This document shows positions 1 through 5,868 of a DNA stretch of 13,582 nucleotides, in pieces (position 1 is the stretch's first letter; every line of letters starts with the position of its first letter). Source of the stretch: Nanobdellota archaeon (GTDB lineage Archaea; Nanobdellota; Nanobdellia; Woesearchaeales; GCA-2686295). The position numbers and the translations under genes were made by a program. Below the pieces are notes generated by a model, which was given only the letters and a program-made list of their open reading frames with translations, was not told the DNA's origin and made no database searches. The stretch lies in contig JAHJDK010000051.1 in NCBI GenBank assembly GCA_018812505.1, positions 1 through 13,582 on the forward strand, written 5' to 3'.

Positions 1-32
1 CACATTCTTTTAATATTATGTTTAGTACTCAT
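1..32 (-). CDS. Possible start of a leftward gene, cut by the window edge
   Basis: On the minus strand an ATG at 32-30 opens a frame that stays open to the window edge (10 codons, beginning MSTKHNIKRM). It is called mainly because a TATA-like box on the same strand (56-63, reading TTTATATA) lies about 27 bases upstream of this ATG. That is the same spacing seen at the clear genes in this window and predicts a leaderless mRNA. Ten codons carry no family information, so the product is unknown. It would be transcribed divergently from the small gene at 136, with a large dyad between the two promoters. The frame could be chance. Confidence 0.4.
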   Translation of the reverse strand, partial: MSTKHNIKRM

Positions 33-60
33 ATTATCTTATTAACAATCTAAACTATAT

Positions 61-108
61 AAATGTTTCTATTTTAATCACTTATAAGTAGTAAAAATAG
101 AAATATTT
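61..108. promoter_or_regulatory. 48-base dyad between two divergent promoters
   Basis: AAATGTTTCTATTTT at 61-75 is the reverse complement of 94-108 with one mismatch. A perfect 10-base palindrome, ACTTATAAGT (80-89), lies at the exact centre of symmetry. The outer arms reach into the minus-strand TATA box (56-63) and the plus-strand TATA box (106-113). A protein bound here could therefore control both divergent genes. Operator function is inferred from symmetry and position. A cruciform, or a hairpin in read-through RNA, is also possible. Confidence 0.5.
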
Positions 109-113
109 AAATA
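106..113 (+). promoter_or_regulatory. TATA box of the small gene at 136
   Basis: TTTAAATA is centred about 26.5 bases before the ATG at 136. This is the archaeal TATA-to-start distance, so the transcript probably begins at the start codon. Confidence 0.55.
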
Positions 114-135
114 GTAGTTATGACATAATAACTAT

Positions 136-426
136 ATGACCTATACAATCAACTCAGGAGGAACAAACATTGCTATGTATGAAACAAAAGGGCAACTATT
201 AGGAATGGCCCAAACTTCTCTAGATGAACACCTCCAAAAACATCCAGACATAGCCTCAACTCCAGATGAATACCTTGAAAAAGCAGCACAAATACTAGCA
301 AACGGAAGACCATACAAAAATGGAATGTTATACGACGGAATATTTGCAAGAGCATACAATTCAGCAGAAATAGGTTGTCCAATAGTTCTCACAGTACACA
401 ACAGATTCAGACATCAACCAAATTAA
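136..426 (+). CDS. Small protein of unknown function (96 aa)
   Basis: I do not recognise this protein. It is soluble-looking: no signal peptide or membrane segment. A mixed-charge helical stretch at about residues 25-57 contains DEHLQKHPDIAS and PDEYLEKAAQIL. A glycine/aromatic region follows (GRPYKNGMLYDGIFARAYN), and the end is basic with several His (about 85-96). The start is supported by a TATA box 26.5 bases upstream, with no Shine-Dalgarno, so translation is likely leaderless. Codon use (ATA, AGA, GGA, ACA) matches neighbouring core genes. An 86-codon frame also exists on the opposite strand (141-401), but it lacks a promoter at the right spacing. The dyad upstream suggests regulated expression. 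The gene stands alone and ends 54 bases before the tRNA. Confidence 0.6.
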   Translation: MTYTINSGGTNIAMYETKGQLLGMAQTSLDEHLQKHPDIASTPDEYLEKAAQILANGRPYKNGMLYDGIFARAYNSAEIGCPIVLTVHNRFRHQPN

Positions 427-447
427 GCGCAATTCAATATCGAAATC

Positions 448-455
448 CTTAAAAA
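448..455 (+). promoter_or_regulatory. TATA-like box of tRNA-His
   Basis: CTTAAAAA is centred about 29 bases before the mature 5' end of the tRNA. This fits an archaeal promoter giving a precursor with a leader of only a few bases. Confidence 0.45.
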
Positions 456-520
456 CTAACACTTTATTCTAAAAAGGATTGGCGGTATTAGTGTAATCTG
501 GTTAGCATAAGAGACTGTGG

Positions 521-561
521 AAGCAAAAACTCAGGGTTTTAATCCTGCAAAAACTGCAGAT
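521..561 (+). other. tRNA-His intron 1, anticodon loop (37/38), 41 bases
   Basis: This is the canonical archaeal site, after G37. A bulge-helix-bulge is visible. The central 4-bp helix pairs 515-518 (CTGT) with 556-559 (GCAG). Three-base bulges at 519-521 and 560-562 place the cuts between 520/521 and 561/562. Inside the intron, CAGG (532-535) pairs with CCTG (544-547). Joining the exons restores a 7-base anticodon loop and a perfect 5-bp stem. The tRNA splicing endonuclease would recognise this motif. Confidence 0.88.
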
Positions 562-582
562 ATCTCTTGGTCCGGGTTCAAA

Positions 583-658
583 ACGACGAATACTCGTCGA
601 CAGCTAATGTCAGTACGACATAAAGTCGTACGTAATGAATGTGGATTCGTCATGAAAG
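583..658 (+). other. tRNA-His intron 2, T loop (59/60), 76 bases
   Basis: The T loop is interrupted after TTCAAA. A second bulge-helix-bulge pairs TTCA (577-580) with TGAA (653-656). The 3' bulge is AGT (657-659). On the 5' side is an A-rich bulge starting at 581. Cuts between 582/583 and 658/659 restore loop TTCAAAT and stem CCGGG/CCCGG. The intron body is structured: GACGAAT (585-591) can pair with ATTCGTC (645-651), and GTACGAC (613-619) pairs with GTCGTAC (625-631). A competing small hairpin, CGACG (584-588) with CGTCG (595-599), is also possible. It is too short to encode an endonuclease. Confidence 0.85.
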
Positions 659-675
659 TCCCGGGTACTGCCCCA

Positions 676-682
676 TTTTTTT
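676..682 (+). terminator. T-run terminator of tRNA-His
   Basis: Seven consecutive T follow immediately after the encoded CCA. Oligo-T on the coding strand is the usual archaeal termination signal, and the position fits the end of the tRNA transcript. Confidence 0.6.
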
Positions 683-715
683 AATCTAAATAAAAGCTTT
701 TTCTAACGACAATTA

Positions 716-723
716 TTTAAATA
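716..723 (+). promoter_or_regulatory. TATA box of hisS
   Basis: TTTAAATA is centred 26.5 bases before the hisS ATG at 746. This predicts a leaderless hisS mRNA made separately from the tRNA. Confidence 0.55.
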
Positions 724-745
724 ATAAAATAAAAATACTATTATC

Positions 746-2026
746 ATGAAACTAATGAACGCACGTGGAGTCAGGGATTTTCCACCAGAAGAAAAGATAT
801 TGAGACAAGAAGTAGTTGATATTCTAAGAGAAACTTTTGAGGAGTTTGGTTTCAACCCTTTGGAAACGCCGGTTATAGAGCGGTTTGACGTTTTATCATC
901 TAAATACACTGGTGGCTCAGAGATATTGAAGGAAACTTTCAGATTTAAGGATCAAGGAAACAGAGAGCTAGGATTAAGATATGATCTTACAGTACCATTT
1001 GCAAGATTTGTAGGTATGAATCCAAATTTGAAGATGCCCTTTAAAAGATATCAGATAGGAAGGGTTTACAGAGATGGACCTATAAGACTAGGAAGATACA
1101 GGGAGTTCTGGCAATGCGACGTTGACATCGTTGGATGCAAAAACATGCTTGCAGACGCTGAATTACTAGCAATAGCTTCAAATGTATTTAAGAAACTAGG
1201 ATTAAAAGTAATCATTAAATTTAACAACAGAAAAATTCTTGATGGAATAATGGAATCTGCAGGTGTAGAAAGCAGCAAATGGACAGATGCAATACTGTCA
1301 ATTGACAAACTGGAAAAACAAGGAAGAAACGAAGTGATGAAAGAGCTAGAGCAAAAAGGCATCAACGATAACTCCATAGCAAAGATATTTGGAATGATAC
1401 AAAAGAAAGAAAATAATAAAGAAACCATAAACAACCTAAAATTATTTCTAAAAGAAGGAATAGGAAAAGAAGGATTAGAAGAAATTATTCAAATATTAGA
1501 CTTCTTGAAATCTTTCAATGTAAAAGCAGAAGTTGACCCTTCACTAGCAAGAGGATTATCCTACTACACAGGACCTGTATTTGAAGTTTTCCTAGATAAC
1601 TCTGAAATAAAATCAGCGATTGCAGGAGGAGGACGATACGATAATATGATTAGTGACTTACTCAGCAAAAAAGAACCTTGCCCTGCAACAGGCATATCCT
1701 TTGGGCTGGAATTAATAACAGATGTTCTAAAAAATAAGGTTGAGAAAAAATCAGTGGTGAAAGTATATTTAATACCAATAAGAACAGAAAAAGAATGTGT
1801 TAAGATTGCTGTTGAATTACGAAAAGAAGGAATAAATACAGATATGGATTTAGTAGGTCGGGGCATAAGCAAAAATTTGGATTTTGCAAACTCACAAAAA
1901 ATACCATTTGTGTTATTTGTTGGTCAAAAGGAATTAGAGCAAAAAAAAGTAAAACTTAGGGACATGAAAACAGGAAAAGAACAACTATTAACTATGAAGC
2001 AAGCTGTTCAAAAACTGAAATCATAA
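746..2026 (+). CDS. hisS: Histidyl-tRNA synthetase
   Basis: This cytosolic class II synthetase charges tRNA-His with histidine using ATP. All expected signatures are present. NARGVRDFPPEE is near the N-terminus. Motif 1 lies around FNPLETPVIERFDVL. Motif 2 is seen as GRYREFWQCDVDIVG. The histidine-binding HisA motif is LARGLSYYTGPVFEV. Motif 3 is spread over AIAGGGRYDNMI and ATGISFGLELI. The C-terminal 90 or so residues form the anticodon-binding alpha/beta domain (VYLIPIRTEKECVKIA onward). The length of 426 aa is normal for the family. The first ATG is chosen because a TATA box lies 26.5 bases before it; an ATG three codons in is the alternative. It lies directly downstream of the tRNA-His gene it serves, with its own promoter. 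scpA follows after 37 bases. Confidence 0.96.
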   Translation: MKLMNARGVRDFPPEEKILRQEVVDILRETFEEFGFNPLETPVIERFDVLSSKYTGGSEILKETFRFKDQGNRELGLRYDLTVPFARFVGMNPNLKMPFKRYQIGRVYRDGPIRLGRYREFWQCDVDIVGCKNMLADAELLAIASNVFKKLGLKVIIKFNNRKILDGIMESAGVESSKWTDAILSIDKLEKQGRNEVMKELEQKGINDNSIAKIFGMIQKKENNKETINNLKLFLKEGIGKEGLEEIIQILDFLKSFNVKAEVDPSLARGLSYYTGPVFEVFLDNSEIKSAIAGGGRYDNMISDLLSKKEPCPATGISFGLELITDVLKNKVEKKSVVKVYLIPIRTEKECVKIAVELRKEGINTDMDLVGRGISKNLDFANSQKIPFVLFVGQKELEQKKVKLRDMKTGKEQLLTMKQAVQKLKS

Positions 2027-2028
2027 AC

Positions 2029-2036
2029 TTTATATA
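2029..2036 (+). promoter_or_regulatory. TATA-like box of scpA
   Basis: TTTATATA begins two bases after the hisS stop. The predicted transcription start is near 2059, so scpA may be transcribed on its own as well as with hisS. Confidence 0.4.
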
Positions 2037-2063
2037 GTCTGAAATGTTAAGAATAATGTATTA

Positions 2064-2825
2064 GTGATAGTGATGACAGAGGAGCTAGAGCAACCACACG
2101 ATAGGATTTTCAACATTCTATTCCAAGAAGATGAACTTACTTGGCAGAATATAATCTACGACTTGGTAAGACAGGAAGAGATGGATCCGTGGAATATAAA
2201 CATATCATTGATAACGCAAAAATTCTTGGAAAAGCTTAAACTGCTTAAAAACATGGACTTCAGAATTTCTGGAAAAGTAGTGCTTGCATCCGCCCTGCTA
2301 CTGAAGATGAAATCTTCAAGATTATTAGACAAAGATCTTGCAGCTTTTGACAGCTTATTATCATCCTCAGAAGAAGATTTCACAGATGTGCTTGAAGAAT
2401 TAACAGATGTGGATGAAGTTGGAGAATCAGATCTACCAAAGATACACCCTAGAATTCCACAACCAAGAAAAAGAAAAGTATCTGTGTTTGACCTGGTAGA
2501 AGCCCTTGAAAAAGCTTTAGAGGTAGAGAACAGGAGAAAAAGATATTTTGTGGAAGACGTAAAAGTAGAAACGCCAAAAAAAACGCGTGAAATATCACTA
2601 ATAATAAAAGATGTGTATGAAAAGATTGCTTCCTACTTCCAGAAATCAACCACTAAACTGACATTCGATCAGTTAATACCTTCAGACTCAAAAGAAGACA
2701 AAGTGTTTACGTTTATACCATTGCTGCATCTGGATTTTCAGAGGAAAATAGAATTGATGCAAAAAGAACACTTTGGAGAAATATCAATCATTCTAAACAA
2801 GAAAAAACAGAAAGAAGTAGTATAG
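2064..2825 (+). CDS. scpA: Segregation and condensation protein A (kleisin)
   Basis: ScpA is the kleisin that bridges the heads of an SMC dimer, forming the ring that compacts and helps segregate the chromosome. The family core is clear early in the protein: DPWNINISLITQKFLEKL, then FRISGKVVLASALLLKMKS. A variable acidic stretch follows (about 88-130, rich in E and D, with a basic PRKRK at its end). The C-terminal winged-helix region ends around LLHLDFQRKIELMQKEHFGEISI, as expected for ScpA. The 253 aa are typical. The start is uncertain. GTG at 2064 gives a 5-base leader from the predicted TSS, and ATG at 2073 gives 14 bases; neither has a Shine-Dalgarno. No smc or scpB is in the window, so its partners are encoded elsewhere. 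Its 3' end converges with the leftward operon at 2864. Confidence 0.9.
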   Translation: MIVMTEELEQPHDRIFNILFQEDELTWQNIIYDLVRQEEMDPWNINISLITQKFLEKLKLLKNMDFRISGKVVLASALLLKMKSSRLLDKDLAAFDSLLSSSEEDFTDVLEELTDVDEVGESDLPKIHPRIPQPRKRKVSVFDLVEALEKALEVENRRKRYFVEDVKVETPKKTREISLIIKDVYEKIASYFQKSTTKLTFDQLIPSDSKEDKVFTFIPLLHLDFQRKIELMQKEHFGEISIILNKKKQKEVV

Positions 2826-2863
2826 TTTGACAATGAACTGTTTTGTTATTTTAAAATTGAAAG

Positions 2864-4234
2864 TTAAATTTTTCTAATAGTGCCATTGTTAGCATTAACT
2901 ATGATATAATCTTTGTCTTTGAGGACTTTGGTTGCGTTTTTTGCTCCAACTATACATGGTTTGTTGAATTCCCTGGCTGTGATAGCTGCGTGACATAATG
3001 TTCCTCCAATATCTGTAATTATTGCTGAGGCTTTATGTATTAATTCCAGATATTCTAAATTAGTTGTTGTTGTTACCAATATATCTCCTTCTTCAAATTT
3101 ACTTTTATCTTTCTTGATATCAACAACAATTTTTGCAATCCCCTTTACAGTTCCAGGATTTGCAGGGATTCCTTTGATTTTTTTAATTTGATTCCCTATG
3201 ATTTCTTTAGATAATTTTTTTATTTTATTAATGTTGTAGTCGCTTTTTATTTTTGACTTTATTGAAGTCAATAAAGAATTTTTTTTCCTCTTTTTAATCA
3301 GTTCTAAACTCAAAATTAATTCATTATTTTTTAAGGAATCTTCAATTTCTTTTCTTTCTAGATATATAACATCTTTGATATCTATATTTAATCTTGATGC
3401 TATTTCAAAATACAGTTTTCTAGCATGATAATAACATCTTTGCCTTACGTCATTTCTATAATCTCTGTAGAAGACTACTTTATTGCATGCTTCAATCAAT
3501 TTTGTCATCTCTTTGTCTGAACTGAAATATTTAAGTACTCTTTCATATTCATTGACATTTTTATCAAAATTTGTGTGTATCTTTATGATTTTCTCAACAG
3601 GGTTTTTTACTTTTTTTATTTCATTGATAAAATAATCATTTGTCAAAGGACTCTCATCCATGTTTAATATTGGGAAATGAGCATACTTCTCAGCAAGATT
3701 GTTATGGTTTCCTGATAATGCAGAATAAAGCAAATCAAGTCTTTGTTTTATCATATCTGTTTTTTTTGTTTTGGTTAATATTGCCTTCATAAATTTTTTT
3801 TCTTTCAATTTATTTTTAAGCTCATCCGTTAATGGTTCATCTAATATAAATATGAGCCATGCAGTAGACATCCATTCATCTTCATTTCTAAGAAATTCTT
3901 TCCAATTCTTGATTAACATTTCATTACTAATATTTTTGAAATCTTTTCTGGATAGTTTTTCACAATAAGCGAGGAATGATTTCATTATTCCTACTGCATC
4001 CTTTTCGTAAAGCTCAAAGAATGTTGAGGAATAAAGTTTTGAAATCAGCTTTTTCCTGCATTTGTCAAACTGCGCCTGATCAAGATAACCGTAAGCGACT
4101 TCATCCTTGAAAATGATTAGGTGATCTGGCAGCTCAATTGAATATCTTTTATGAAAATTTTTGGCTGAGTATAGCCAGTTCTCTGCAAGTCTTATTGAGA
4201 GTCTCTTTATTGAGATAGCTTTCCATGTATTCAT
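2864..4234 (-). CDS. PEP-synthase-like protein with phosphohistidine domain, no ATP-grasp
   Basis: The C-terminal 100 residues (about 355-456) are a PEP-utilising enzyme mobile (swivelling phosphohistidine) domain. They begin IPANPGTVKGIAKIV and contain the active-site segment TDIGGTLCHAAITARE, with His415 as the expected phosphate carrier. Residues 1-350 are mostly helical. The stretch around 254-296 (YRDYRNDVRQRCYYHARKL, then DVIYLERKEIE) resembles the region before the mobile domain in PEP synthases and rifampin phosphotransferase. The N-terminal ATP-binding domain of those enzymes is absent, so the protein cannot charge His415 by the usual route alone. It may take phosphate from a partner, or act as a phosphocarrier or sensor. 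Its ATG overlaps the HAD gene's stop (ATGA), so the two are co-translated. The PEP/pyruvate link is family knowledge; the substrate is unknown. Confidence 0.75.
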   Translation of the reverse strand: MNTWKAISIKRLSIRLAENWLYSAKNFHKRYSIELPDHLIIFKDEVAYGYLDQAQFDKCRKKLISKLYSSTFFELYEKDAVGIMKSFLAYCEKLSRKDFKNISNEMLIKNWKEFLRNEDEWMSTAWLIFILDEPLTDELKNKLKEKKFMKAILTKTKKTDMIKQRLDLLYSALSGNHNNLAEKYAHFPILNMDESPLTNDYFINEIKKVKNPVEKIIKIHTNFDKNVNEYERVLKYFSSDKEMTKLIEACNKVVFYRDYRNDVRQRCYYHARKLYFEIASRLNIDIKDVIYLERKEIEDSLKNNELILSLELIKKRKKNSLLTSIKSKIKSDYNINKIKKLSKEIIGNQIKKIKGIPANPGTVKGIAKIVVDIKKDKSKFEEGDILVTTTTNLEYLELIHKASAIITDIGGTLCHAAITAREFNKPCIVGAKNATKVLKDKDYIIVNANNGTIRKI

Positions 4235-4947
4235 TTTAATTCTTGGTAATTGATTGTTCTAATATCTGTAGCAAATCTCATTATTCCAGCTTCTTTAACT
4301 TCTGCTTCACCTAATTTTCCGTTTCTATCAATGTATATCAAGTGGTTACCATCAATCATTCCGCTTTGAAGTGCTGCCTCAAGCTCTTGTAGTTGGTCTG
4401 CTGTATGACTTACTACTCTGTTTTGGGTTTCTCCAATTATTCTTTTGAAATCTTCGCTAGTTTTTCCGTTTGATCCTGCTTCAAAAAATGCTGTAACTCT
4501 TTCAGTTATGTCTTGAGGCATCTCTCTTTTCACCCAAGGTCTTATATCATTGGAGTACACTGCTACTTGTTCTCTGTTATCAAGTATGTTTCTCATGCTG
4601 TCAAGTGCGTCCTGATAAAAGCAGTTGTCAAAATTATCTAGTGCTGGCTCTGTCCCATAGAAATGTGCTCTTTTGATTGCTTGTTTCTTTGCTTCACCAG
4701 TTAGTTCTCCTGTTAGGACTTTTTTGTAGTTGCCGCACACTTCTGCAATATATTTCTCTGCGTCTTTTAGGGTCATATCTTCTCTGCCAATAGACATTGT
4801 GTAGAAGTCAGATTCTATTTTTGGTTTTATAGCTTCTATGACTCCCAGACCTGCTTCCATTGAATTTATTATCACACCCCATAGATCAAACAGATGCATT
4901 GGTTTTTGTCCGCTTTTGATAATTATTTTATCTTGGTTTGGTTTCAT
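4231..4947 (-). CDS. HAD-superfamily hydrolase, enolase-phosphatase-like
   Basis: HAD motifs are in order (numbering from the ATG at 4947). Motif I is FDLWGVI with nucleophile Asp21. Motif II is AVYSND with Ser132. Motif III Lys162 is in GSNGKTSEDFKRI. Motif IV is around SHTADQLQELEAA. The second half resembles the MtnC/E1 enolase-phosphatase pattern (FxxxxGxKxxxxxxRI, then D-x-x-Q-E-x-E-A-A). However, Trp occupies the D+2 position where most phosphatases have Asp and MtnC has Glu, so substrate and mechanism are uncertain. I prefer 4947 to an upstream in-frame ATG at 5019. A GGAG lies 8 bases before 4947, a TATA-like box (4991-4998) is correctly placed for a short leader, and the extra 24 residues are unlike the family. 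The stop overlaps the start of the phosphohistidine-domain gene, making a two-gene operon divergent from the TrmB-like regulator. Confidence 0.75.
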   Translation of the reverse strand: MKPNQDKIIIKSGQKPMHLFDLWGVIINSMEAGLGVIEAIKPKIESDFYTMSIGREDMTLKDAEKYIAEVCGNYKKVLTGELTGEAKKQAIKRAHFYGTEPALDNFDNCFYQDALDSMRNILDNREQVAVYSNDIRPWVKREMPQDITERVTAFFEAGSNGKTSEDFKRIIGETQNRVVSHTADQLQELEAALQSGMIDGNHLIYIDRNGKLGEAEVKEAGIMRFATDIRTINYQELK

Positions 4948-4955
4948 TTTTTTAC

Positions 4956-4998
4956 TCCAACTCTTGTTAATCCAGAGACTTGGATTTTTTTTAATTAA
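4956..4998 (-). promoter_or_regulatory. Promoter and Shine-Dalgarno of the HAD operon
   Basis: Reading leftward, TTTAATTA sits at 4998-4991, about 26 bases before a predicted transcription start near 4969. GGAG follows at 4959-4956, 8 bases before the ATG at 4947. Together they favour 4947 over 5019 as the start. This is one of the few Shine-Dalgarno-like sites in the window. Confidence 0.45.
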
Positions 4999-5002
4999 AC
5001 AG

Positions 5003-5054
5003 TAGTAGTAACAACTCATATTTTAATATTAGTATACCACTACAGGTACTACTA
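5003..5054. promoter_or_regulatory. Candidate operator between the HAD operon and trmB-like gene
   Basis: The divergent intergenic region holds nested symmetry. TAGTAGTA (5003-5010) is matched by TACTACTA (5047-5054). Inside, AGTATACC (5031-5038) faces GGTACTACT (5045-5053) across a 6-base spacer. TrmB-type regulators bind inverted repeats and often control a divergent metabolic operon, so this is a natural site for autoregulation. It does not match the known Thermococcales TrmB box. Function is inferred. Confidence 0.4.
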
Positions 5055-5063
5055 TTAGAAAAA

Positions 5064-5071
5064 TTTAAATA
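5064..5071 (+). promoter_or_regulatory. TATA box of the TrmB-like gene
   Basis: TTTAAATA is centred 26.5 bases before the ATG at 5094, predicting a leaderless message. The candidate operator ends 10 bases upstream of the box. Confidence 0.55.
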
Positions 5072-5093
5072 TAAGAAAAAACAAACAAATTAT

Positions 5094-5858
5094 ATGGATA
5101 CATCACCTTTAAAAGAAGCAGGACTAACAAATGGTGAGGTAAGAGTCTACCTTGCGCTATTGGAAACAGGATCTACAACAATAGGACCTATACTCAAGAA
5201 ATCAGGAATAACAAAATCAATAATATACAGGATTCTTGAAAAACTAATCAAGAAAGGACTAGTCTCTTATGTGATAAAAGACAAAACAAAGTATTTTCAA
5301 GCTGCACAACCAAATAAGATACTTGAATATGTTGATTTCAAGGAAAAAGAATTACAAATAAATAGAAATAAAATCCGGGAAATGATTCCGCAACTAATGA
5401 TTAAACAGGAATTTGTTAAGAAAAGCGAAGCAAACATCTATGAAGGATTCAAAGGATTAATGACTGCTTATGAAAACAGATATCAAAAACTAAAAAGAAA
5501 TGATGAAGTGGTGTTGTATGGACTTCCTCCAGAACAACCTGGTTTTTATCACGCTTACTGGAAGAAGAATCATATGAGACTATCAAAAGAGGGCATTAAG
5601 TGCAGAATGCTTTATCACCCTGACGTGACTGACGTCAATCTGAAAGACAGAAACAATTATAAAGGGTGCGAAGCCAGAAGAATGCCTTTCAAGGCAGAAA
5701 ACCCTTCATGGATAATGATATATAAAGATGTAACCCTAATAGCAATACCGCAAGGAGAATTACCGTTTGCATTTGAAATAACAAGCCAGCAAATTGCAGA
5801 ATCATTCAAAAATTACTTTGAATGGCTATGGAAACAAAGCAAAGAATTTAAACCTTGA
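5094..5858 (+). CDS. TrmB-family transcriptional regulator
   Basis: The N-terminus is the TrmB winged helix-turn-helix: LTNGEVRVYLALLETGSTT, then an HTH around ILKKSGITKSIIYRILEKLIKKGLV (about residues 30-57), followed by a wing ending KTKYFQAAQP. A charged coiled-coil linker occupies about 75-108 (KEKELQINRNKIREMI). The C-terminal 140 residues look like the TrmB effector/PLD-like region, with IYEGFKGLMTAYENRY at its start. At 254 aa it is short for sugar-sensing TrmB proteins (about 340 aa) but normal for small archaeal members, so the ligand cannot be predicted. It is divergent from the HAD/phosphohistidine operon, with inverted repeats between the two, so control of that operon and of itself is the likely job. 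Its stop is 10 bases from the stop of the convergent membrane protein gene. Confidence 0.85.
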   Translation: MDTSPLKEAGLTNGEVRVYLALLETGSTTIGPILKKSGITKSIIYRILEKLIKKGLVSYVIKDKTKYFQAAQPNKILEYVDFKEKELQINRNKIREMIPQLMIKQEFVKKSEANIYEGFKGLMTAYENRYQKLKRNDEVVLYGLPPEQPGFYHAYWKKNHMRLSKEGIKCRMLYHPDVTDVNLKDRNNYKGCEARRMPFKAENPSWIMIYKDVTLIAIPQGELPFAFEITSQQIAESFKNYFEWLWKQSKEFKP

Positions 5859-5868
5859 AAGTTTCCCC

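Larger units (their letters stand above)
481..675 (+). tRNA. tRNA-His (GTG) with two introns
   Basis: The gene folds as follows. G-1 is at 481 and the acceptor stem is 482-488 with 665-671. T8-A9 follow, then the D stem 491-494/505-508 with the TGG of the D loop. The anticodon stem is AGAGA (510-514) with TCTCT (563-567). The loop begins CTGTGG with anticodon GTG at 517-519. The T stem is CCGGG (572-576) with CCCGG (660-664). C73 is at 672 and an encoded CCA is at 673-675. An encoded G-1 opposite C73 is the hallmark identity element of tRNA-His, so the isotype call rests on more than the anticodon. Two introns interrupt it (521-561 and 583-658). Removing them leaves 78 bases and restores a normal T loop, TTCAAAT. 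A 7-base T run follows directly. The gene lies 70 bases upstream of the histidyl-tRNA synthetase gene. Confidence 0.92.

Noticed and set aside
141..401. An 86-codon open frame on the minus strand opposite the 96-aa gene
   Set aside because: It has no TATA box or Shine-Dalgarno at the right distance, while the plus-strand frame has a well-placed TATA box and no downstream conflict. Treated as a shadow.
4948..5019. Upstream start (ATG at 5019) for the HAD protein
   Set aside because: The region 26 bases before 5019 is not TATA-like. The added 24 residues do not resemble HAD proteins. The ATG at 4947 has both a TATA-like box and GGAG upstream.
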